Positions 51,263 through 61,143 of a stretch of 64,000 bases of DNA are shown in pieces. The position numbers were made by a program, and so were the translations under genes. The notes under the pieces were generated by a model that worked only from the letters and a program-made list of their open reading frames with translations, made no database searches and was not told the DNA's origin. Origin of the DNA: Naumovozyma dairenensis CBS 421 (taxonomy: Eukaryota; Ascomycota; Saccharomycetes; Saccharomycetales; Saccharomycetaceae); the NCBI RefSeq assembly GCF_000227115.2, contig NC_016480.1, positions 1,426,001 to 1,490,000 of the forward strand. Direction: 5' to 3'. How positions within the stretch are numbered: the first letter of the stretch is position 1; the number at the start of each line of letters is the position of its first letter.

Positions 51263-52717
51263 CTATTCGCTGTATTGACGGAACCTAATAAAATTAGCAT
51301 CATTAACATCAACAATTTTGTCAGTAATCTTATAGAAAATATTCAATATCCCCTTTAATATGGATAATTCCACTTCATTATTACCTTCCACGGTCATATC
51401 ATATATGCAATCTTTGAAATATTCAGTAGTCTTATTATGTCCAAATGGCATCAAATCACTACCATAAATTAATAATATGTAATATAATAATTTATGATAT
51501 TGCTTATTATCAAACAAATTATTAAACTCTTCAACAATCCTTATATTATCATCACCACCATTACCATTCTTAACGGTATTTTCAAATAAATGATTTATTA
51601 TGTCTTTCTGTAATTCAGGTATTAATCGAATTAATCTATAATGAAGTAAATAATTCTCTCTATCGACAACTTCGAAATATATTTTAATAAAATTTCCTTT
51701 ATTCATTTGTATCTCATCAGAATTATTCTCATTTTCATCATTGCTCTCTCGTATTATTTCACTCGTGTCTACACCGATTTCAGCTTTTTGTTGTGGCGTT
51801 CGTTTGAGTATAACATTTTGATAAATATTGGTACAACAAATAGAATCCAAAAATAAAGTTTCATAAACTTTCCTATCTAATATGAAACAAATGAAAATTT
51901 TAATAAAATTTGGATCATCATCATAATAACATAAAAATTTCATTATATCTTCCATGGGACATATTTCAACAAAATTATCATATTGATTAAATGTCTCTAT
52001 AACATTATTCTCACTTAGTGTACTAGAAATTCGTAGACTATTCAATTTAGTCATATTACATCCACATTTAATCATAAATTCATTTAAATTTGGAATTTTC
52101 AATTTAATCATTTCTGCAATTTTCAATTTATTTAAATTGAAAAATGTTAATTCATCATCATCAAAAATTTCACTAATTATCATAGGATCATAGTTAGTGT
52201 CAATGAAATGCCAATCCTTATATTTAAATGAAATATGTTCTTTTAAAATCATATCAATCAATGAATCATTAATTCGAGTTCCTACTAACTTTAATCGTTC
52301 TTCATAGGTTTTTTTAGACTTATCAAATGCTAAATCCACTACGGATGATTTGATGGGAGAATTATTCGCTAAATCAATCAATTCATTCAATTTCTCCATA
52401 CTAGAAACAATCTTTGTATCATAATTCTTACCAAGATCAAATTGCTTTATCGGAATGAATTTGGATTTATTATTCAAATAACCCAAAGGATTGATACGTT
52501 TGCGCTTTTTCCGTTCGTTATCATCATCATCGTCGTCGTCATCATTGTCTTGGAAGACATCTTTTAGTGGTTTCTGTTTGATTATTTTACTCAATATAAA
52601 GTCATCTTCTTCAGTTTCATCCTCGTCATCCTCATCATCTTCAAGTAACTCATCTAAAGATGAATCAGACGACGTATTATCTTGTTGTATTTTTGATTGT
52701 GTAGTTTTCTTGTCCAT
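51263..52717 (-). CDS. KRE29: Kre29 ortholog, Nse5-Nse6 (Smc5/6 loader) subunit
   Basis: From the first in-frame ATG (52717) the product has 484 aa; a likely longer N terminus is described at 52718-52872. S. cerevisiae Kre29 (YER038C) has 464 aa. The N-terminal 110 residues are Asp/Glu-rich. The conserved part contains FIPIKQFDLGKNYD, HISFKYKDWHFIDTNY near residue 165, FICFILDRKVYETLF, VTEYFKDC-like TEYFKDCIYD and ELSILKGILNIF near the end, matching Kre29 blocks. Kre29/Nse6 and Nse5 bind Smc5/6 and regulate its ATPase and DNA loading for repair. It is followed by the VRG4/HVG1 gene on the same strand, as YER038C-YER039C. Confidence 0.88.
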   Translation of the reverse strand: MDKKTTQSKIQQDNTSSDSSLDELLEDDEDDEDETEEDDFILSKIIKQKPLKDVFQDNDDDDDDDDNERKKRKRINPLGYLNNKSKFIPIKQFDLGKNYDTKIVSSMEKLNELIDLANNSPIKSSVVDLAFDKSKKTYEERLKLVGTRINDSLIDMILKEHISFKYKDWHFIDTNYDPMIISEIFDDDELTFFNLNKLKIAEMIKLKIPNLNEFMIKCGCNMTKLNSLRISSTLSENNVIETFNQYDNFVEICPMEDIMKFLCYYDDDPNFIKIFICFILDRKVYETLFLDSICCTNIYQNVILKRTPQQKAEIGVDTSEIIRESNDENENNSDEIQMNKGNFIKIYFEVVDRENYLLHYRLIRLIPELQKDIINHLFENTVKNGNGGDDNIRIVEEFNNLFDNKQYHKLLYYILLIYGSDLMPFGHNKTTEYFKDCIYDMTVEGNNEVELSILKGILNIFYKITDKIVDVNDANFIRFRQYSE

Positions 52718-52872
52718 AATATTAATTCTCGCGTTTGTTATAATAGAGTTCGAATTGGAATCTGAATCTGAATCTGAAGTGGAATTCAATACTACCGGGT
52801 CATCCTCCTGATCCTCATCATCATCACGAACAACACTATTACGTTTCACGTTATTCAAAAAAAATTAGACAT
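52718..52872 (-). other. KRE29: Likely N-terminal extension of KRE29 with a homopolymer frameshift
   Basis: The frame stays open upstream of 52717 for 47 codons with an acidic coding-like sequence (VVRDDDEDQEDDPVVLN) but no ATG. An ATG at 52872 reads MSNFF and then hits TGA; one extra T in the 8-base run (A8 on the + strand, 52857-52864) would join it in frame to the rest, giving 536 aa. Confidence 0.6.
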
Positions 52873-54104
52873 GAATCAATACCAACGAGCTTTGATATTG
52901 TGGCTGCTATTATTTTTTTTCACTATCACTTCACTTTGTGTCTTTGTGGGCCATGCATAGCCAGATAGACGCATCTTGTCTTGATCTAACCTAAGTAGCA
53001 CTACTTTATCAAAGCTCATCACATCAATGTCTCTCTCTCTATGTATATAATCATATATATTCAAAACTCCCCCGGCTCTGTAAGCGCGAGTATCTGCAGG
53101 TGGGATTCTTTCTCGATGCAACTTTTACTAGATAAGTTACATCTGTTCAACTTCCATTATATTTGGAATTGATAAATAAAACAATACACAGTCAACTATA
53201 GACTACATTAGTTCTTACATTTGATACAATGGACTGTTTTCTGAATCCGTAGAGATTATGTTGCTTTTTATGCATAGTTTTGGAAACTTCTTACCGTTAC
53301 GACAATTTTGGGTGAAGACAAGAAATATCCTTTAAAATACAGTCCATTCATTCCCATTGTCTTCCTTAAAGAAAATTATTCACATTGTTCTAATAAACAA
53401 AACGGCTTCTTGAGTATCTCTTTAATATTCTGTTAATACTAACTAAGCAACGAAAATGCAATGAGCGTTCCGAATCCTATAGATACTCTCCCGTCTTAGT
53501 GATTTAAACTCACTGTATTTTTATTCACATGTATACTAACCATTTTTTTGACTGGAATGTAGCGTCACTTATATATTAAACCTTTTTTTTTTTTTGTATC
53601 TTTGAAGAGCAATAAATTCTGAGAGTGATAAATGTGGTATCATTACATATTGATTGATACTAGTTTATAATATTTGAAATAACAATTTAAATCAGAGTCT
53701 TAAATTAGTAAGTGGGAACAAGACATGGGGGATAACTCAAGATATATTCCAGCACTCCAATCAAAATTTGACATTTTCAGGGTTTTATACTCAGTCCCGC
53801 TAATTATGTCGATGCTTATTGTTTGAAATGTTACCCAATTTTTTGTTAACAATCTGGAATGGTCAGAAGTGTCCTGTCCATGATACATTCTATTTCCCTA
53901 ACAACTTGGTATAAGTTATAGTGATGCTTGATACTAGTCTGTATACTATTATTTCATAACAAGTATACATATACTAAAATACTACGATTTAGTGGAAAAC
54001 AAAGGCTTGATAAAGATGATATCGAGTACGTATGCTTGGTTCAGACTCAGTTAACATATATATATATATATATATGCGAATACATAGTTAGGTACGTATT
54101 TTCA
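52873..54104. other. 1.2-kb spacer KRE29-VRG4, no gene
   Basis: An AT-rich spacer between the KRE29 promoter and the VRG4 3' end. It has a T14 run near 53582 and a TA microsatellite at about 54057-54075. Small frames at 52876-53121 and 53700-54119 have no support. Confidence 0.5.
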
Positions 54105-55277
54105 TCATTTTTCATTTGAAGTAGAAATTGTAGCTGATGATGATGGAGCAACAACAACAGCAGCGGCAGCAGCAGCAGTATTTTTTGCAGATGTTGATGT
54201 TGATATATTTTTCCTTTGTTTAGCGAATGCATATAATAACCCAGATAAGAAACCTAAAAAAATTGAAAAAATAGATAAAAAGTTCCTTGGAGCATCAAAG
54301 AATAATAAACCGAAAAGAGCAATTGGTAATTTATTTAATGCTCCGACCATGGAATAAGTAGTTGATGAAGTGACACGAACACACCAACCTGAACAATAAG
54401 AGATTCCGACGGAAGCTAACCCTGAAATGATCATTGGTATAACTGAATCATTATTTAAATTCAATTTCAAATTATCGTGGGACCAATCTTCTACAATATA
54501 TGAAAATATTAAAAGGATTGGTAATGCTAGGATATTATTATAAAACATTGTATCATAATCTTTAAATTTTGTTTGTTTAATCTTTTTCCTCATTATTAAT
54601 ACGAATAATGCAGATGATATGCAATTTATAAACATCCAAAGATAACCTGGATTCCCCATAATTGTTGTCCATATGGTAATATTTGATAACTCTATTTCTT
54701 CAGTGGTAGTTTTCTTATTACCTTGATGGTTTAATTGAGCGGTGGAATTAGCAATTGATAAAGCTGTAGCTTGTTTTAAAGCTTGATTATCACCCATCGT
54801 TGCTACTATGGAAGATAAAACCATTAATATGAATGAAGATAATTCCCATAGAGTTACTTTACCACCGAAGAATAAAACTTCACCGTAAGCGATAAGAATA
54901 ATTGTTAAATTTTTGAAGATTGTATAAATGGGGACAGGTAAGAACTGTAAAGATTTAGAAGATGTGAATATCATAATGACAAGGAGGAAAGAAATGGGTA
55001 ACCAATTTAATGTATCTTTCTTGTTTAATGGACGGAAATTTGTAATATTGAATTTTTTCAAAATGATTAAAGTTAAAGTACAAACGAATGATTGTACAAG
55101 TAACATTATGAAATTCATGTTGAAATTTGGTAAATTGACTACGAATTTATTTGTCATTGTCATTAAGATGGAAGATGCACAATACGATAAGATTGAGATA
55201 GGACCAGAATTGGCAATGGAATGATGTGAAGATGACGATGTTCTTAACCCCTTAGGGTTTGTATTTGAGTTTACCAT
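54105..55277 (-). CDS. VRG4: Golgi GDP-mannose transporter (Vrg4/Hvg1)
   Basis: The 390-aa product has about ten membrane segments and the nucleotide-sugar transporter motif GALNK (near residue 312), with the preceding Tyr-Ser-Met of the GDP-mannose-binding site. [12 protein letters not shown] and [13 protein letters not shown] are also conserved. It carries GDP-mannose from cytosol to Golgi lumen in exchange for GMP, supplying all Golgi mannosylation. The position matches HVG1 (YER039C), which in S. cerevisiae is a shortened copy of VRG4 (337 aa); here the gene is full-length, so it is the functional transporter, at least in sequence. The C-terminal tail adds Ala/Val/Ser runs of about 35 residues after the KQRKN segment. 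A lumenal loop insert near 180-200 (Asn/Lys/Thr-rich) is also unusual. Confidence 0.93.
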   Translation of the reverse strand: MVNSNTNPKGLRTSSSSHHSIANSGPISILSYCASSILMTMTNKFVVNLPNFNMNFIMLLVQSFVCTLTLIILKKFNITNFRPLNKKDTLNWLPISFLLVIMIFTSSKSLQFLPVPIYTIFKNLTIILIAYGEVLFFGGKVTLWELSSFILMVLSSIVATMGDNQALKQATALSIANSTAQLNHQGNKKTTTEEIELSNITIWTTIMGNPGYLWMFINCISSALFVLIMRKKIKQTKFKDYDTMFYNNILALPILLIFSYIVEDWSHDNLKLNLNNDSVIPMIISGLASVGISYCSGWCVRVTSSTTYSMVGALNKLPIALFGLLFFDAPRNFLSIFSIFLGFLSGLLYAFAKQRKNISTSTSAKNTAAAAAAVVVAPSSSATISTSNEK

Positions 55278-56401
55278 GAGAGAAAGATTCTTTGTTCAAT
55301 TGGTCTTGGCCTTGGTCTTGGTCTTGGTCTTGCTTGTCCAAATGGATAGACAGGTATATTACTACTATATGATGGGCTATGGTATACGAAGAGTAGTGTC
55401 AGAAGCACTAGAAGCCCAAGTTGTGTTTCCTTTATATCATATCAATATCAAAGGGTACAGACTACAGGGGGTGGTGGATTGCACTGTGTAGGGACATATG
55501 TACATATTTTCCCTCTTCAACGGTCTCTTATGCAAATTGGACATTGCAATGCATGAAGATGCTATGCTATGTTATGCATACTGCAAACGCACATAAAAGG
55601 AAAAGGAAAGGGAAAGGGAAAGGGAAGGGCGAAACTTTAAGGTTTCGTTAGTTAGATTTGACGGTGTTTGTTAGGGTTCCGGAGACCTTATTGGAAAAAT
55701 ACATACATATACACACGTACGTATGTATACATATGTATATGTATAATTATATACCCCTGAAGGATTCTCCGTTTCGTACCCTAGAGACTGGTCCCCTCCT
55801 ATGATTTAGGTGAAACAATAAAACCCTATACAATGACTCATCATCTGATTACCAACCCTGAAAGCCGGAATGAGAATCAAAATACGGAACACGTCCCCCC
55901 GGGTAACAGTAAACACCACTATTTTAAAAAAATGTATCAAAAAAAATGTATCCGTCAATCTCTCCGCAGATACTTACTACGCCCATAACATAAGTCGAGT
56001 CACATTGTAATTCTAATATCATGTAGCTAGACTAGACCAGACTAGCTTGGACTACAAACGAACGAACATAGTACACATTCATTGGTATTCATTAGCTAGC
56101 GGTTTAGTCCATGGCTATCCTGTTGTCTATATACACAAGAAACCAACAAACCATCCATTGTCTTTCAAACAAATACGTAATTGGATTGCCTTACTATATC
56201 GTCGCTTCTTCGGTTTCCTTCAAGAAAAGCAGTTATTGTCCATCTATCCATCAACTGATTTACTCAAGTATACAAAAATAATATACACAAGAAGCACGCT
56301 ATACAAGGTGAATACAGGAAAGAGGAACCCTATTCATACGTTTATTATTCTTTTGAAACAGTCAGGCCATATCCTATCCTATCTCATCCTTATTTCTCTA
56401 A
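55278..56401. other. Divergent promoter VRG4-GLN3
   Basis: A 1.1-kb spacer. Simple repeats include TTGGTC hexamers at 55303-55334, GGAAA runs at 55602-55626 and TACATATG-type repeats at 55700-55745. A Reb1-type CGGGTAA lies at 55900-55906. The 120-codon frame at 56047-56409 starts with TTG and overlaps the GLN3 ATG; it is not supported. Confidence 0.5.
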
Positions 56402-57722
56402 ATGGCTGAACATAACAATAATAATAATAATAATAATAACTTGTATGATATGTTCACCACATTATCATCGCCGAATGTATCACAATCTGCAACTCCGAAT
56501 AACCATAACAATGATATTACTAAACATGATGATCATATGGATACTGATATAATATTGCACAACGAGAGTAACAATAATAATTATATAAACGGGTTCCATA
56601 TCGATACCAAAAATATCACTGCTTCCACAATGAGTACCGCTACCGCTACAGCTACCGCTACAGCTACATTCGATGCAATGTTAGAAGTATTACCTGATGA
56701 TAATATACCATTTAATTCATTCTTTTCATTATCTAATGATACTAATAATACTACTACCACTACGAATCATAATGACAAAGACATAGATATAGATATGATC
56801 ATGAATAATGATAATAATATTAATAATAATAACATTCATAATAGTAACAGTCTTTTTGATCAATTCACAGATTTATCCACAAAAAATATAGATCATAATA
56901 ACAACAATAATGACTCTATCACAAGTACTACTGCAAGTTCAAAACCAATAGATATATCAAAAAATCAACAAAATGGTGAAATCGCACAATTTTGGGATTT
57001 TAATATAGACTCATTAAATATGACTCCAGGTAATTCAACAGATTCAGCAACTATTAGTGCTCCAAATAGTTATAATTCAGATATTAATAATCATAATCAT
57101 CAAATTGGTATACCTTCATTACCAAAAAATAATCATAATAATAATACTCACTTCCATATAGGTTCCACTCCAAAGAAAAATTCATTATTTTCAACTTCAA
57201 TAACTAATCATTATCAAAATACTCAATTAAACAACAATAACACGAACAATAATAACCAAATACCGCCTTCATTTTCTACAAATAATCAATTCAATAAATA
57301 TCAACCACAAAATAATAATGATTATAATCTCCCGACAACTTTAAAACCAAATTCTTCAAATTCAATTAAAAAATTACCCATTTCAAAACAAATGTCTTCA
57401 ACTTCATTATCAACTTATAATAATGGAAAAAGAACTCCATCAATTTCAGATTCATCTATAATATCAACTTCATTTTCGAATATTAGCACAGCAACAAATA
57501 CAACACTATTGAAGAAACCAATGACAATATGTTTCAATTGTAAAACTACAAAGACCCCTCTTTGGAGAAGAGATCCACAAGGTAATACTCTATGTAACGC
57601 TTGTGGATTATTTCAAAAATTACATGGAACAATGAGACCATTATCATTAAAATCGGATATCATTAAAAAGAGAAATACAAGGAAAAAGACAAAAAGAAAC
57701 TTGCAACAAGAACATTGGAATC

Positions 57723-57763
<41 letters not shown>

Positions 57764-58219
57764 AAGAATAATAACACCGCGACCACCAACAATGCCCTTG
57801 CAAATATATCATTACGAATACATCCGAAACAAACAATTTCTGATAACAATTTAATGAATACAACAAACACTTCAAGATCAACTACCTTGGCAACTACTAA
57901 TACAAAAGTTATGGCTGAATTAAATCAAACCTCAAGATTAACAATGAATAACAATGATACGAATGCTTATGTACCGTCATCTCAACTATTAATTAATAAT
58001 ACCAATTCTAATTCAACAACAACTTTAAATAATATTACAATGCCCCAGAATAGAAATATGAAATCAAGAAGAAGTAGTACATCATCAAATACTTCAAATT
58101 CAAGTAGAACTTCAACAAGATCAATGGTACCAATATTACCAAAACCAAGTCCAAACAATAATTCAAATAATAGTACCGCAGCGTCATCACCAAGAATAAT
58201 TAATATGAATTCTCATGGT

Positions 58220-58269
<50 letters not shown>

Positions 58270-58462
58270 AAACACTAATAATATAATGGCAAGTAATAGT
58301 CCATTACAACAAGGTCTTTTCTCAACTTCTTATTCATCAATTAATAGTGCTAGTAATAGAACAGGTATTACAATTCCAAGAAGAAAAAATTCAAGAAATC
58401 CATCTTATTCTTCCTCATTTATGGCAAATTCTTTACAACAATTGCAACAACAGAAACAATTG

Positions 58463-58500
<38 letters not shown>

Positions 58501-59524
58501 GCAACAACAATATTTGTCAAAACAAAGTAGAGAAAGTTCTGCTTCAACCATTACTGTATCTAATAGTTGGAATTCGAGAAATAATAGTAATTTAGACTTA
58601 TTTAATAGTAACAATAACAATAACAATAACAAAAACAATAATAATAATAACAGAGTCACAAGTAATGATGAAGCTCTTGAATCACCAACATCTATTATTC
58701 AAAATCCCATTAGAAGACCATCATCAAGAGATTCACCTATGTCATTATTGTCACAACAATTTCAAAGTTCAACAAGAAATAACAATAACAATAACAATAA
58801 TAGTAATAATAACAACAACAACATAACAAATAGACGAATACCTTCCAGTTCGTCAATATCAAACCCTAATAAAGCTAATATGATAGAAAGTCCAGAAAAT
58901 ATGACGAACAATAATCGATTTTATCAATCACATTTTGATTCCCCACCAATTTCAGCAACAACACCAACTTCATTATCAGCATCAGCATCAGCATCATCAT
59001 CACAATATGATTTACAATCCTTACATTCTTCATCTGGAAGAGAATCATTTCATTCAACAAGTACCACAGCATCAATTTCAACTTTAAACAATAATAATAA
59101 TAATAATAATATGACTCCGCATAGAAATTATTCAGATTCCTTAAAGCAACAAAGAAATTTTAAACATTCATTATCAAGAGAAAATAGTGCAAACTTTAAT
59201 AGTAACACTAGCAACAATTTTGAAATAAATAATCTATTATCAATGGGGATACGGAAATATAATGGTGATTTACAAATAAGAGGTAATCCTTCCACTACCA
59301 CTTCATCAAATGTAACTACTCCAATGTTATCATTGAATTTAGATACATTAAAATATGAAAATGGAAATGAAAATAAAACAACTAATACAAAAAATACCAA
59401 TAATGATAACGTTACGCACTTTTTTAATGAGAATAATAAAGATGAAAAAAATCCTCCTGCCACAACCACAACAACGACAACAACTATCACCGATGAATTG
59501 GATTGGTTAAAATTTGGAATGTAA
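56402..59524 (+). CDS. GLN3: GATA transcription factor Gln3, expanded by Asn/Gln runs
   Basis: The 1,040-aa product carries one GATA zinc finger with Cys377, Cys380, Cys398 and Cys401 in [19 protein letters not shown], followed by a basic stretch ([12 protein letters not shown]). An N-terminal segment with [14 protein letters not shown] resembles the activation region of Gln3. It ends with [10 protein letters not shown]. Gln3 activates nitrogen-catabolite genes and is held in the cytoplasm by Ure2 and TORC1 signalling. S. cerevisiae Gln3 (YER040W) has 730 aa; the excess here is mostly poly-Asn, Asn-rich and poly-Gln stretches, the longest Asn run in codons near 58225-58266. Position between VRG4 and YEN1 agrees with GLN3. 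Confidence 0.93.
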
Positions 59525-59809
59525 AGACAGCCTCATTCCCCATTCTCTGTTGTACGTATAACTCTAAGCTTTAATTCCTGAACAAACAAAAAAATTATAT
59601 ATAAATGTATTAATATAAACTTTTACTTTTATAGATAATATTTTTATTCATATGTAATCATTCATTGCTTCGCTTATTTTCATTTAAAAATGAATTAATA
59701 TTCATCTCTGTCCTTTTATATAATCGCATGAGTTCAATATAGCCTATCAATCACTCAAACAGTTTATAATTTTATCATCACTGACATACTCATTGAGGAA
59801 TGATCTTCC

Positions 59810-60577
59810 TTATACTTTTTTGTACAAAAAAAGTTCTTCATCAATTTGACCAATATTAATTAATCGATGGTTACTCTTTGATAATGCTTCAATAATTCTT
59901 TTTGGAACTTCACAAAAAGAATTAAACAATTCGTACAATGTCCCATCATTAACACAAATAGGTGGAGCAAATCCAAGTCCTGAATTATCATGCATAGAAT
60001 TAAACAATTGATGTAGTGTTCCATCACGAAGTGCGATACCAGGATCAAGAAATGGTAAATAATTATTCCGACAATTTAAATGTGCCATCTTTGCGAAAAT
60101 ATGAATCAATTCATGAGGCACAAATATTTTAGTATAATTATTGTTCAAATCTCTTCTTAATATACTATCACTATAATTAAAATATCTATCTTGCTTTGAA
60201 TAAAGGACGTAAGCTTTAAATGCATAAATGAAATATTGTTGGAAATATTTAAGTTGAATATCATTTGCCTCACTAACATTTGAAAAAGTCATAACTTGAT
60301 ACAACGTTTCAATTTTTTCATTTAATTCTTGATAATTCACTTTAAAATATCCTTGTTGCTTGATAGGTCCGACGACGCAGCATTTACGCAAAGGTTTATC
60401 ATCAACATTATCATCATCTCTTGCTTTCAATTCGTTACGGAAAACATTAATTTCTAGTTGTTTCCTAACAAGTTTTGTAGAATCGATGATATCCCTGTAG
60501 ACTTTCATTAATGTATAACTCCCTTTTTCTTTTCCAAATCGTAGGTTATACAGAAATAGTTTATTGGTCAAATCCAT
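59810..60577 (-). CDS. Unrecognised 255-aa protein between GLN3 and YEN1
   Basis: The start is the ATG at 60577; an in-frame TAA lies seven codons upstream. I do not recognise a family. The first 110 residues are charged and probably helical, with DLTNKLFLYNLRFGKEKG at the start. A Tyr/Phe-rich middle (YFQQYFIYAFKAYVLYSKQD, about 118-137) follows. A HELIH sequence near residue 164 fits the HExxH zinc-protease pattern, but the third ligand of known clans is not obvious, so it may be chance. The C-terminal part repeats DGTLHQLFNSM and DGTLYELFNSF about 30 residues apart. No signal peptide or membrane segment is seen. No gene lies here in S. cerevisiae, where GLN3 and YEN1 are neighbours. The clean frame of ordinary codon use supports a real gene. 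Confidence 0.65.
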   Translation of the reverse strand: MDLTNKLFLYNLRFGKEKGSYTLMKVYRDIIDSTKLVRKQLEINVFRNELKARDDDNVDDKPLRKCCVVGPIKQQGYFKVNYQELNEKIETLYQVMTFSNVSEANDIQLKYFQQYFIYAFKAYVLYSKQDRYFNYSDSILRRDLNNNYTKIFVPHELIHIFAKMAHLNCRNNYLPFLDPGIALRDGTLHQLFNSMHDNSGLGFAPPICVNDGTLYELFNSFCEVPKRIIEALSKSNHRLINIGQIDEELFLYKKV

Positions 60578-61143
60578 ATGGATAAATTCTGTTTTGTATT
60601 AAAGCTAATTTGTGTCATTTCTTGCATTTTCTTCTGTCGTCGGCAATTCGAAGGGCATTGATTTTGCCCAAACCAGTATACCATATAGGTAATTCTATTG
60701 TTGTAACATAAAATCATTGTTCCTATTGATTATCAAGCAGTAAGGTGTCAGTGATATCATGGTTTTCTTCGTAGGAAAGAAGCCTTAAATTTCTATTGCT
60801 CGAAACACACTGAGACCGTATCGTATACGGAGTTGAATAGAATATGAGAATTTCAAAAGGAAAGATAGAAAATGATATATAGTGATAGCTAGATATAATC
60901 CTATTCATCAATTACACATTTTATGTCCTGTCCCTTACATACTCTTTATAGCTATTGTTATATACATTTTTCTTGTTCATCTTGAATCTTTGATGTTCGT
61001 TATATGATAATGTATTTCATGCTCTTAAAAGCTCTGTCTCGTGAAATATTACGTATATAATACTACTTCAAAGGAACAATAAGAATAAAACAATAAAACA
61101 ACATGGCAACTAGATAACTCGATAATATCAATAAAAGTTCGAA
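60578..61143. other. Divergent promoter of the unknown gene and YEN1
   Basis: A 566-bp spacer, AT-rich close to YEN1. No further gene; the small reverse frame at 60723-60911 lacks support. Confidence 0.5.

Noticed and set aside
56047..56409. A 120-codon frame upstream of GLN3
   Set aside because: It starts with TTG, overlaps the GLN3 ATG in another frame and has no conserved content.
59860..60100. The HELIH sequence as proof of a zinc metalloprotease
   Set aside because: A third ligand in a known spacing is not seen and five-residue motifs arise by chance; kept only as a note.
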